Origin: Pseudomonadota bacterium
Lineage (GTDB): Bacteria; Desulfobacterota; Binatia; UBA9968
Reading direction: 5' to 3'
DNA: 64,000 nucleotides
NCBI GenBank assembly: GCA_021324155.1
Contig: JAJPJQ010000037.1
Location: forward strand, 123,553-187,552
The position numbers and the translations under genes are program-made. How positions within the stretch are numbered: position 1 is the stretch's first letter; each line of letters begins with the position of its first letter. Of the stretch, positions 53,872 through 61,797 are shown one piece after another. The notes beneath the pieces were generated by a model, which saw only the letters and a list, made by a program, of their open reading frames with translations, made no database searches and had not been told where the DNA came from.

Positions 53872-53911
53872 TTTTTACTCGAAACCTGAAACTTGAAATT
53901 CGAACTATTTT
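53872..53911. repeat. Short AT-rich word repeat
   Basis: CGAAACCTGAAACTTGAAAT followed by TCGAACT, a further variant of the intergenic word-repeat class, between the ABC ATPase and the Gfo/Idh gene. Confidence 0.45.
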
Positions 53912-54751
53912 TTACCACCAATCGAAAATCGATTTGCGCCGCGGCGGCGGTTCCTCCTCCGGTCCGGAGCGGTGATTCTCGCGCATCGCCCGGTCGACCT
54001 CACTGCGCAAGAGCTCCCAAATCCTTTCCAGGCATTTGATGAAGTCGGGGTCGTGCATCGTCTTGAAGCTACGCGGGCGCGGGATGTCGATCGGGACGAT
54101 GCTCTTCACGACGGCCGGCGCGGCGCTCATGACCGCGACGCGATCGCAGAGCATCACGGCTTCTTCGATATTGTGCGTGACGAGGATGACGGTCTTTTTG
54201 TTCTTCTCCCAAATATTGACCAATTCCTCGCGCAACAAAAGCCGCGTCTGCGCGTCGAGGCTCGCGAAGGGCTCGTCCATCACGATGACTTCGGGATCGT
54301 TCGTGAGCGCGCGGGCGATCGCGACCTTCTGCTTCATGCCGCCAGACAGCTCGCTTGGATGCGCGCCGCCGAAGTCGAGCACGCGCACCATCTCGAGAAA
54401 ATAGTGCGTGGCTCTCTTATAGATCGGCACCGGCTGGTTGCGGAACTCAGGACCGAGCGGCACGTTCTCCGACACCGTGCGCCACGGCATCAGCGCGGCG
54501 TCCTGAAAAACCATCGAGACCATCGCTTCGGTGCGCTTGTCGCCGACGAACTCGACCGAGCCGGCCGTCGGCTTTTCCAGGCCGGCGATGATGTGGAGCA
54601 GCGTCGTCTTTCCGCAGCCGGTTGGGCCGATCACGCCGAAGAATTCCCGGTCGCGCACTTCGAGATCGACGCCGCCGAGCGCGCGGACACGCTTCTCGAG
54701 TTTGCGCCCGCTGAAATAGGTCTTCGTGAGTCCGTGGACGACGACGCGCAT
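53912..54751 (-). CDS. ABC transporter ATPase (NitT/TauT type), 279 aa
   Basis: Walker A GPTGCGKTT (42-50), Q-loop VFQDAALMPWRT, signature LSGGMKQ (135-141), Walker B EVIVMDEP and the H-loop LVTHNIEEAV. The C-terminal extension (REDLINE-like helix, then a charged tail PEEEPPPRRK) is common in this group. It is 4 bp after the binding protein gene at 54756, but no permease gene accompanies them. Confidence 0.93.
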   Translation of the reverse strand: MRVVVHGLTKTYFSGRKLEKRVRALGGVDLEVRDREFFGVIGPTGCGKTTLLHIIAGLEKPTAGSVEFVGDKRTEAMVSMVFQDAALMPWRTVSENVPLGPEFRNQPVPIYKRATHYFLEMVRVLDFGGAHPSELSGGMKQKVAIARALTNDPEVIVMDEPFASLDAQTRLLLREELVNIWEKNKKTVILVTHNIEEAVMLCDRVAVMSAAPAVVKSIVPIDIPRPRSFKTMHDPDFIKCLERIWELLRSEVDRAMRENHRSGPEEEPPPRRKSIFDWW

Positions 54752-54755
54752 GAGC

Positions 54756-55760
54756 CTATTTCGGGAACTTGAAAGTGTCTTCGTAGAGTTTGATGTACTT
54801 CTCGAAGTTGTCGTAGACGTCGCCCGAAGTCACCGCGGGGCGGATGCCTTCGATCAGACGCGGCGGATCGGGCGGCGTGTCGATGCGGTCGGGGATGCGG
54901 CGGGCCGCGCGCAAAATCTCCTGGCCCTTTTTCGAAAGGAGGAAGTCCATGAATAGACGCGCTGCATTCGGATGCGGCGCCTTCGCGTTGATGCCGGTCG
55001 GATGGATGCTCGCGTAGACCGGATCGAGCGGCACCCAGTCGACCGGCGCGCCGCTCTGCTTCAAAACCTCGTAGCTCTGCGAATAGACCGAAATCGATCC
55101 CTTGTACTCGCCGGCGGCGACGAGCTGCGCGACGAGCGTGCGTCCCGGGCGTGGCTGAAGCTGCTGCTGCGCGAGCCGGCGCATGAATGCGAGACCCTTC
55201 TCCTCCCCGCCCAGGTTCCGCATCGTCGTCGCGAACCACTCGTACGCGCGCGATTCGATGCCGATCAGGCTTTTCCATTCGGGCTTGAGCAGATCCTCGT
55301 AGGATTTCGGCACACTCGTCTTCGGCACATTACGCGTGTTGTAGCCGAAAACGGCGTAGGTCGTGTAGATCGACGTCCACAATCCCTGCGGGTCTTTGAA
55401 GGCGTCGCGGTAGAATTTCCGCTCGGGCGAGTCGTACGCCGCGAACATGCCGCGTTTTTTCAGCAGATGTCCGTAGAAGCCGGTCTCGCAGACGACGTCC
55501 CAGAGCGGCCGGCCGGCCCGGCCCTCGGTCAGCATTTTTTCCATCAGCTGCGAGTCGCTGGTGCGGTAAAACTCGGCGTCGATTTTCGGATACGCCTGCT
55601 TGAAGCCGTCGACCAGCGCCTTGGCGTCGGTCGCCGTCATCGACGCGTAAAACGCCAGCTTGCCTTCGGCCTCGGCTTTGTCGCGGACTTCGGCCGCAGC
55701 GGCAAACAGCGGCAGGAAAAATATGGAAACGACCGCCGTGAGTAGAGATAGACGTTTCAT
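54756..55760 (-). CDS. Extracellular solute-binding protein (family 1, Fe3+/polyamine type), 334 aa
   Basis: Signal peptide (LSLLTAVVSIFFLPLFAAAA), then AEAEGKLAFYASMTATDAKA and VCETGFYGHLLKKRGM-type blocks and a C-terminal FMDFLLSKKGQEILR. It resembles iron(III) or 2-aminoethylphosphonate-type binding proteins rather than NMT1 proteins, so pairing with a NitT-type ATPase is unusual. It lies 8 bp downstream of the AMDase-like gene. Confidence 0.88.
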   Translation of the reverse strand: MKRLSLLTAVVSIFFLPLFAAAAEVRDKAEAEGKLAFYASMTATDAKALVDGFKQAYPKIDAEFYRTSDSQLMEKMLTEGRAGRPLWDVVCETGFYGHLLKKRGMFAAYDSPERKFYRDAFKDPQGLWTSIYTTYAVFGYNTRNVPKTSVPKSYEDLLKPEWKSLIGIESRAYEWFATTMRNLGGEEKGLAFMRRLAQQQLQPRPGRTLVAQLVAAGEYKGSISVYSQSYEVLKQSGAPVDWVPLDPVYASIHPTGINAKAPHPNAARLFMDFLLSKKGQEILRAARRIPDRIDTPPDPPRLIEGIRPAVTSGDVYDNFEKYIKLYEDTFKFPK

Positions 55761-55768
55761 CGCCGCGG

Positions 55769-56491
55769 CTAAGGCATTTCCGCGAGCAGCCGGCCATAAC
55801 CCTTCAGCGGCTCGCGTAAGTTCATCTGCTTTTTCGTGGCCCAGACCTGCGCCGGGATGCTCGAGACGACATTCGTATTCAAATCGCGCTCCAGCGCTTC
55901 GATGATCGGGAGGTTGTGCCAGCCCGCGCCGAGCATGTAGATGCCGTCGGCTGGACCGTGTTCGAGGAAGGTTTTCTTCGCGAAATCGTAAATCGCTTCC
56001 TGGGAGAGCTTGCCGGCGTCCTGGAACGGCACTTCGATGCCCTTCATCGCAGCGACTTCGAAGCCGTCGTCCTCGAGAAACTTCGCGAAGCGCCGGTTCA
56101 TATCGTCCTGAAAATAAGTGATGCCGACGAGCTTCTTGATGCCGAGCGCGCGGAACGCCTCGACCTGCGCGATCGTCGCGATCAACACCGGCACGCCGTA
56201 TTTCTTCGTGAGCTCGGCGGCGATCGCGCGGTCGGCGCCGTGGCCGCGCACCATCGCCGGCGGCGCGCCCATGATCATGACGACATCGGCGCCGCGCTCG
56301 GCGAGCTTGGCGACCTTCTTCTCCGCGACGGCGAGCGCTTCCTGAAATTCCTTTTCGTTGCCCGCGCGGATGCCGACGTGCGACGGGATGAAGCCGACGC
56401 CCTCCGGCATGAGCTTGATGAAGCTCTCCATTGAGCCCGGCCGGTAGGTCGGTTTGACGAGCCCGACGATGCCTTTCTCGCCGTAATACAT
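55769..56491 (-). CDS. Arylmalonate decarboxylase/maleate isomerase-like protein without cysteine, 240 aa
   Basis: Asp/Glu racemase superfamily fold: GFIPSHVGIRAGNEKEFQ, DVVMIMGAPPAMVRGHG, GVPVLIATIAQVEAFRALGI, KLVGITYFQDDMNRRFAKFL. Active members use one or two cysteines; this protein contains none. At the usual second site the sequence is MLGAGWHNLPIIEALE. It may be a binding or differently acting homologue. It lies 2 bp from the deacylase gene, in the same operon. Confidence 0.8.
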   Translation of the reverse strand: MYYGEKGIVGLVKPTYRPGSMESFIKLMPEGVGFIPSHVGIRAGNEKEFQEALAVAEKKVAKLAERGADVVMIMGAPPAMVRGHGADRAIAAELTKKYGVPVLIATIAQVEAFRALGIKKLVGITYFQDDMNRRFAKFLEDDGFEVAAMKGIEVPFQDAGKLSQEAIYDFAKKTFLEHGPADGIYMLGAGWHNLPIIEALERDLNTNVVSSIPAQVWATKKQMNLREPLKGYGRLLAEMP

Positions 56492-56493
56492 GG

Positions 56494-58191
56494 CTAGCCG
56501 ATCGGCCGCTCGACGCGGCCGAGTACGCGTCCCGGCAAATTGCCCGAGTGGCGGCCTTCTTCCGTCAGCACCTGGCCGTTGACGACGGTCATATGAATGC
56601 CTTTGGCTTTTTGCACGAGCCGCTTCTCGCCGCCGGGGAGATCGTTGACCGCTTCGGGCTCGCAGTCGTTCACCTCATCGGGATCGAAGAGAACGAGATC
56701 AGCGGCGAGACCGGGACGGATGAGCCCGCGATCGTTGAGACCGTAAATCGACGCGACCATGAAGGTGAGCTTTCGCACCCCCTCTTCCAGCGTCATAATC
56801 TTCCGGTCGCGAATCCAGTGGCCGAGAAAGCGCGTGGCGTAACCGTAGCCGGCATCGTAAATCAAGTGCGCGCCGGCGTCGGATTGCCCGACGAGGGTGG
56901 AAGGGCTGCGCAAAATTTCGGCCACGGCCTTCTCATCGCCATTGTTGCTGGAGGTTTGAAAGACCGTCTCCAGCTTTTCTTCGAGCGAGAGGTCGAGAAA
57001 CGCATCGAGCACATCCTTATTCTGCATCGCGGCGATCTCGGCGACACTCTTCTTCTCCAGCGGCTTGTTTTTTTTCGTCGCGGCTTTGATGAGATAAACG
57101 AGGTCCCAGCGGCGCGAGAAGCGCGAGCGGAAGCCGCCTTCGACCGCTTCGGCGTGGAGCTTTTTCCGCGCGGCGGGATCGCGGAAAATTTCCATCCGCT
57201 GCTCGATCGGCGTGAAGAGAATCTGCTTCCACGTCGGCAGATCGTCGAAGACCTGCGCGTTTTTCAGATTGAAGCGGTTGTTGAACAGGCGCGCGTTGCA
57301 GAGCGGATACGACGGCAACCCCGCGGCGAGGCTTTTATCCGCGAGGTCGAGGAGCTCGCGCCATTGGTCCGGCTCGTCCCAGCGGTGCGCGATCGATTGC
57401 CAGACGACAGGCCGCCCGCACGCGGCGAGGCGGTCGAAGAGATCGACGCCCTCTTTCGGCGGCACGGCGATGCCGAGGGTGCCGATGGAGATTTGCATCG
57501 TGCCGCGGTTCAAGTCGCCCAGCACGCTTGTCAGCTCGACGAGCTCGCGGTCGTCGGCGAGCCGGCTCGCGACCGGCCGCCCGTCGGTGCGCATATGGAC
57601 CGGATTGCGATTGGTCGAGAAGCCCATCGCGCCGGCGAGAATGCTTTCCTTCAGCACCTGCTTCATGCGCGCGATCTCGTCCTCGTTCGCCGCCCGCTCG
57701 CACGACGCCTCGCCCATGACGTATTGCCTGAGCGCGCAGTGGCCGACGAGCGAGGCGACGTTGACGCCGATCCGTCCGTCGATGCGGTTCAAATATTCGC
57801 CGAAGCTCTCCCACTCCCAGCTGACCGCATGCTTGAGCACGTTCAGCGGCATCGCCTCGACGCGCACGAAGCTGTCGAGAATACCGTCGCGATCCTGCGG
57901 GCGCGATGGCGCGAGTGTGAGGCCGCAGTTGCCGGGTATCACCGTTGTGATGCCGTGCCAGCACGACGAGGTCGCGATCGGATCCCAGAGGAGCTGCGCG
58001 TCGAGATGCGTATGGAAGTCGATAAACCCCGGCGCGAGCGCAAGGCCGTGCGCGTCGACGACGCGTCGGCCGCCGTCTTTAATACGGCCGACGTCGGCGA
58101 TCCTGCCGCCGGCGACGGCGACGTCGGCGACAAACGAAGGCATGCCGCTGCCGTCCACAACCCGCGCATTTTTAATCAGTAAATCGACCAT
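56494..58191 (-). CDS. N-acyl-D-amino-acid deacylase family amidohydrolase, 565 aa
   Basis: Zinc amidohydrolase. GFIDFHTHLDAQ holds His60 and His62; Cys89 in GNCG matches the bridging cysteine of D-aminoacylases; LVGHCALR, GFSTNRNP and VGQSDAGAHL carry the remaining metal sites. VNGQVLTEEGRHSGNLPGRV ends the composite beta domain. First gene of the operon leading through the AMDase-like protein, binding protein and ABC ATPase. Probable deacylation of an N-acyl or carbamoyl compound. Confidence 0.92.
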   Translation of the reverse strand: MVDLLIKNARVVDGSGMPSFVADVAVAGGRIADVGRIKDGGRRVVDAHGLALAPGFIDFHTHLDAQLLWDPIATSSCWHGITTVIPGNCGLTLAPSRPQDRDGILDSFVRVEAMPLNVLKHAVSWEWESFGEYLNRIDGRIGVNVASLVGHCALRQYVMGEASCERAANEDEIARMKQVLKESILAGAMGFSTNRNPVHMRTDGRPVASRLADDRELVELTSVLGDLNRGTMQISIGTLGIAVPPKEGVDLFDRLAACGRPVVWQSIAHRWDEPDQWRELLDLADKSLAAGLPSYPLCNARLFNNRFNLKNAQVFDDLPTWKQILFTPIEQRMEIFRDPAARKKLHAEAVEGGFRSRFSRRWDLVYLIKAATKKNKPLEKKSVAEIAAMQNKDVLDAFLDLSLEEKLETVFQTSSNNGDEKAVAEILRSPSTLVGQSDAGAHLIYDAGYGYATRFLGHWIRDRKIMTLEEGVRKLTFMVASIYGLNDRGLIRPGLAADLVLFDPDEVNDCEPEAVNDLPGGEKRLVQKAKGIHMTVVNGQVLTEEGRHSGNLPGRVLGRVERPIG

Positions 58192-58223
58192 GGCGACCTC
58201 CGCCGAGCGCTCGCGCTCCCTCG

Positions 58224-58252
58224 GTATAACCGCACGAGCGAATGGCTGTCAA
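58224..58252 (-). promoter_or_regulatory. Strong sigma-70-type promoter for the deacylase operon
   Basis: TTGACA (58247-58252), exactly 17 bases, then TTATAC (58224-58229) on the minus strand. Predicted transcription start near 58217, about 26 bases before the ATG at 58191. Confidence 0.7.
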
Positions 58253-58319
58253 CCAAGCGCCCCGACGCGTTGACAAGCTGCGCGGCGCTGTGACAAAGAG
58301 TCCACTCTAGGAGACGATT

Positions 58320-59381
58320 ATGAACAACGGCAAAAGCAGGCATACGTCGAACGGCCGGCCCGCACATGTCATCGACGCGGACGGTCACGTGCGCGAGACG
58401 GACGAAGAGATCATCGAATACATGTCTCCCGGCTACCGCTCGCGGCGCGACGCTATGCTTTATTTCCCGCTCGTGCCGCACCACGGCTGGCACCGTTCGA
58501 TTCCGGCGAATGACTACCGCCATCAGGATTTCCGCGTGCCGGACTGGCGTGAATGGGCGCAGAAGCTCGACGAGGGCAAGATAGAGCGCACGATCTTATA
58601 TCCCACGCGCTTCATGCACATCGGCCAGATCGGCAACCCGAAATACGCCGCCGAGCTCTGCCGCGCGTACAACGATTTCCTGCACGACCGCTTTCTCTCG
58701 CGCGACCGCCGCTTCCGAGGCATGGCGCTGCTGCCGCTCCAGAACGCGGACGCCGCGGTCAAGGAGCTGCGGCGCGCCGTGACGCGCCACGGCATGGTCG
58801 GCGGCATTCTGCCCGCCGAAGGATTGCCGCGGCCGCTCGGGCATCCCGAGTACCGGCCTATATTCAAGGAAGCCGACCGGCTTGGCTGCGCGCTGTCGAT
58901 TCATTCCTGCACGTCGCTGCGGGACAACGACAGGTTCTTGGAGCCGAACGAGGTCGCGGCGCTCGCGCACGTCATCCCGCAGATGCGCCAGTTCACCAAC
59001 ATCATGATCTCGGGCCTGATGAATAATTTGAGGCGCCTGCGCGTCGGCTTCCTCGAAGCCGGCTGCGGCTGGGTGCCGTATCTAATTAGCAAGATCGAGG
59101 AGCGGCTGGAGCGCATTCCGCCGAAGGAGCGGCCGGTGCTGCCGAGCGTGCTGCTCGCGCGCCGGCAGCTCTATTTTCAGTGCGGCGAGGAGATGACGGT
59201 CAAGCGCGACATAGAGCTGCTCGGCGACTCGTGCCTTTTGTGGGCGTCGGACTTTCCCCACGAGGCGACCAAGACGGATTTGAACGAGCTCGTGCGCGAA
59301 TTCGTCGCGCGGAAAGATCTAGGGAGCGCTTCGAAGAAAAAGATTCTCTACGACAATCCGAAAAGGTTCTACGCGCTGTAA
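58320..59381 (+). CDS. Amidohydrolase_2 family protein (ACMSD-like), 353 aa
   Basis: TIM-barrel hydrolase or decarboxylase. VIDADGHVRETDEEIIEYM is a DGH variant of the usual HxH metal motif, common in environmental members. Further blocks: RFMHIGQIGNPKYAAELCRA, GGILPAEGLPRPLGHPEYRP, LSIHSCTSLRDND and LLWASDFPHEATKTDL. AGGAG precedes the ATG. Divergent from the deacylase operon and convergent with the binding-protein gene 2 bp away. Confidence 0.9.
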   Translation: MNNGKSRHTSNGRPAHVIDADGHVRETDEEIIEYMSPGYRSRRDAMLYFPLVPHHGWHRSIPANDYRHQDFRVPDWREWAQKLDEGKIERTILYPTRFMHIGQIGNPKYAAELCRAYNDFLHDRFLSRDRRFRGMALLPLQNADAAVKELRRAVTRHGMVGGILPAEGLPRPLGHPEYRPIFKEADRLGCALSIHSCTSLRDNDRFLEPNEVAALAHVIPQMRQFTNIMISGLMNNLRRLRVGFLEAGCGWVPYLISKIEERLERIPPKERPVLPSVLLARRQLYFQCGEEMTVKRDIELLGDSCLLWASDFPHEATKTDLNELVREFVARKDLGSASKKKILYDNPKRFYAL

Positions 59382-59383
59382 AG

Positions 59384-60367
59384 CTACTGCAGCGATTTGA
59401 TGAAGCCGCTCTGGTCCAATTCGCGGACGAGGCGGCTGTCCGCGAAGTCTTCCGGCTTCGCGCCCTTGGCTTTCGAGTTTTGCCTTTCCACATCCTGCAG
59501 CATAGTAGCGATCCCGCGGATCGAAGGATACGGCGGGATCGAGAAATTCTTGATCACGCTTTCGTAGGTCTCCTCCAGCACTTCTTTGTCGTCCGTGCGG
59601 AAATATTTGCTCATCGCCTTCATCGCGAAGGCCTTGTCTTTTCGCCCGCGGGCCGCGCCTTCGATGTAGGCGCGGAGAAAGCGCCGGACGGTGTCCTCAT
59701 GGGTCTTGAGATAACTCCGGCTCGTGACGACGCCGTTGACGTGGTACTCCACGTCGAGCTTCGATAGATCGAGGATCTCTTTCAGCTTGAGCTTCCGCGC
59801 CTGGAGCGTCGCGGGCGGGGTGATCGCCGCCGCCTGAACTTTGCCCGCGATCATCGCCGTCACCGTCTCGCTCGGCCCGCCGGTCTGCACCATCGTGATG
59901 TCCCGGTCGGGGTCGATGCCGTGGGATCGCAGCGCGAAGCGCGAGGCGAGATCGGAGAGCGTTCCGAAGCGCGTCGCGCCGAAAACTTTGCCGCGCAAAT
60001 CCTCCATGCGCTCGATGCCGGGGCGGGCGAAAATCGTAAACAGAAACTTGCGCACGATGGTGGCGACGATAACGGTGTCGGCGCCGGAGAAATTCGCCGC
60101 GACCGACGCGGCGCCGCCAAGCTGGAGGAGCGGGACCTCTCCGGCAAGCATCGCCTGCAGCGCGAGCGAGCTGCCGGGTATGCTGATCGCCTCGACGGAA
60201 AGACCGTTCTTCTCGTACAGCCCCGCCTCCTTCGCCAGCCACATCCCCATCTGCGTCGCCGACGCCGAGCCGCCGCCGACGCGGATTCTTTCTAACTTCT
60301 TATCCTGAGCGGACGCCGAAGCGGCGACCACAAACGTGAGGAGCAATAATAGCATTGCGCGAAGCAT
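59384..60367 (-). CDS. NMT1/TauA-type ABC substrate-binding protein, 327 aa
   Basis: Signal peptide (MLLLLLTFVVAASASA), then ERIRVGGGSASATQMGMWLA, GLYEKNGLSVEAISIPGSSL and DLRGKVFGATRFGTLSDLAS. Typical orphan SBP of the NMT1 family. Same strand as the next SBP (60410) and Nudix genes. No permease in the window. Ligand unknown. Confidence 0.9.
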   Translation of the reverse strand: MLRAMLLLLLTFVVAASASAQDKKLERIRVGGGSASATQMGMWLAKEAGLYEKNGLSVEAISIPGSSLALQAMLAGEVPLLQLGGAASVAANFSGADTVIVATIVRKFLFTIFARPGIERMEDLRGKVFGATRFGTLSDLASRFALRSHGIDPDRDITMVQTGGPSETVTAMIAGKVQAAAITPPATLQARKLKLKEILDLSKLDVEYHVNGVVTSRSYLKTHEDTVRRFLRAYIEGAARGRKDKAFAMKAMSKYFRTDDKEVLEETYESVIKNFSIPPYPSIRGIATMLQDVERQNSKAKGAKPEDFADSRLVRELDQSGFIKSLQ

Positions 60368-60409
60368 CCTCGTGCTGCTTAAGACAAAGCCCGGCCGGCT
60401 GTCAAGTAT

Positions 60410-61303
60410 TTACGCTTTGATAACGCCTGGAGCGAGCCAGTCGCCGGCGAGCTTCTCGGTGCCCCCTGGGTAATCCGGCGCGACCTGCGCGGCGAGATTT
60501 TTTAGATGCCGCATGTCGATCTTCAGCGAATCGTCGAGCAGCGTGAAGTAGCCGTCGAACGTCTTCGCCGCGAGCGACGGCGATTGACCGAATTTCTCCT
60601 GGAGTAAGCGCAGCGCATCCTCCCGGCGGCTTTTCAAATGGCGCACGGATTCCGCATGGGCCTGCAGAAACGCGGCGATCTCTTTTGACTTCTTGGCGAG
60701 AATCTCCTTTGTCGTCTCGATCGTGATCGGCAGCGGATCGTCGACGACATCCGGGCAATCGAGCCGATGAAAGCCTTTTTCTTCCGCGACAAAGCCGAAC
60801 TGCCTCGGCACGAGCGCGCCGTCGACGCGTCCAGCCGTTAGCGATTCGTACGCGTCCAAGTCGCCGTGCAACAGCGTTAGCTTCACGTGTTTCTTCAATT
60901 CGAGTCCGGCGTGTTCCTTGAAGACGTGGCCGATCGGCGCGTTCCGCGCCGGCTCCTCGCGACACGCTATCGTCTTTCCTTTGAGGTCCTTGATGGTCGC
61001 AATCCGAGATGCCGCCATGAAATAGTACGGGCAGCTATTCAGCGGCGACCCGACGATGACGGACGTCTTCGATTGCAAGAAATGCTTGAGCGATTGGCGC
61101 CCGACGACGAAGGAAACGTCCGCGGCACCGGACGCGAGGCGGCGGTAGCGCTCTTCGGTTCCCTGCACGTGCTGCCACTGCAAATCGATGCCGTGCTTTT
61201 TATAGATTCCCGCCTCGATCGCGAGGTGCGGCGAGATTTCGCGCGCGAACTTTCGGCCGTCTTCGCCTTCGAGCTTGCCGTACATGGCGGTCAGAGAGCT
61301 CAT
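60410..61303 (-). CDS. NMT1-like substrate-binding domain protein without signal peptide, 297 aa
   Basis: MSSLTAMYGKLEGEDGRKFA leads directly into the binding-protein fold (GIYKKHGIDLQWQHVQGTEE, ATIKDLKGKTIACREEPARN, LTAGRVDGALVPRQFGF). No leader is seen, so it may be cytosolic, or the true start differs. The ATG follows the Nudix stop by one base, indicating coupling. In related genomes such proteins resemble ABC SBPs reused as enzymes or sensors; that is inference. Confidence 0.82.
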   Translation of the reverse strand: MSSLTAMYGKLEGEDGRKFAREISPHLAIEAGIYKKHGIDLQWQHVQGTEERYRRLASGAADVSFVVGRQSLKHFLQSKTSVIVGSPLNSCPYYFMAASRIATIKDLKGKTIACREEPARNAPIGHVFKEHAGLELKKHVKLTLLHGDLDAYESLTAGRVDGALVPRQFGFVAEEKGFHRLDCPDVVDDPLPITIETTKEILAKKSKEIAAFLQAHAESVRHLKSRREDALRLLQEKFGQSPSLAAKTFDGYFTLLDDSLKIDMRHLKNLAAQVAPDYPGGTEKLAGDWLAPGVIKA

Positions 61304-61304
61304 G

Positions 61305-61712
61305 TCATTTCTCCTTCAATAAATCCGGCAGAATGTCTTCGTAAAACTCGCGGTCGCCTTCGAAGATCGGCAGCATGAATATTTCTTGCAGCGCGAGCCA
61401 GCGCGCCTCGCCCACCTCGCGCGGATCGAGGACCAGCTCGCCGCTGACGTACTCGGCGTGCCACCAATGCAGGCAGTAGCGACCGCTCGTTGAAGGATTC
61501 TCCCAGACCTTAGCGATCGGCTTGACCACGAGTCCGACCTCTTCCATTGTTTCGCGCGCGACCGCCGCCGCCTGCTCCTCGCCAGGCTCGACTTTGCCGC
61601 TCACCGGACCCCACCGGCCGCTCCACGGCCCCCCCGGCGGCCTCGCGATGAACAATGTTTTGCCGTCGTTTACGATGACGGCGACAACGGCGTCGATGGG
61701 CATAAGATTCAT
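61305..61712 (-). CDS. Nudix hydrolase, 135 aa
   Basis: Nudix box GKVEPGEEQAAAVARETMEE followed by VGL fits GX5EX7REUXEEXGU. Start MNLMPIDAVVAVIVNDGKTL and GGPWSGRWGPVSGKVE are typical of small MutT-like housecleaning or cofactor hydrolases. It is the first gene of the run with two binding proteins and lies divergent to hyuA, 85 bp away. Confidence 0.93.
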   Translation of the reverse strand: MNLMPIDAVVAVIVNDGKTLFIARPPGGPWSGRWGPVSGKVEPGEEQAAAVARETMEEVGLVVKPIAKVWENPSTSGRYCLHWWHAEYVSGELVLDPREVGEARWLALQEIFMLPIFEGDREFYEDILPDLLKEK

Positions 61713-61797
61713 GCAGTGTGCGCGCTGCGCGAGTCGTCGTCAAGCCCGGCAAGCTTCGTTGCACCCTATGAGAAATAATGTTACGCCAATTCCACAC

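Noticed and set aside
56548..58182. 544-aa plus-strand frame opposite the deacylase
   Set aside because: Antisense shadow; no domain motifs and low-complexity composition.
58270..58298. Plus-strand promoter with TTGACA before the amidohydrolase at 58320
   Set aside because: No acceptable -10 hexamer occurs at 16-18 bases.
61522..61797. Upstream extension of hyuA by 92 residues
   Set aside because: It overlaps the Nudix gene on the other strand and lacks conservation; the HyuA fold begins at 61798.
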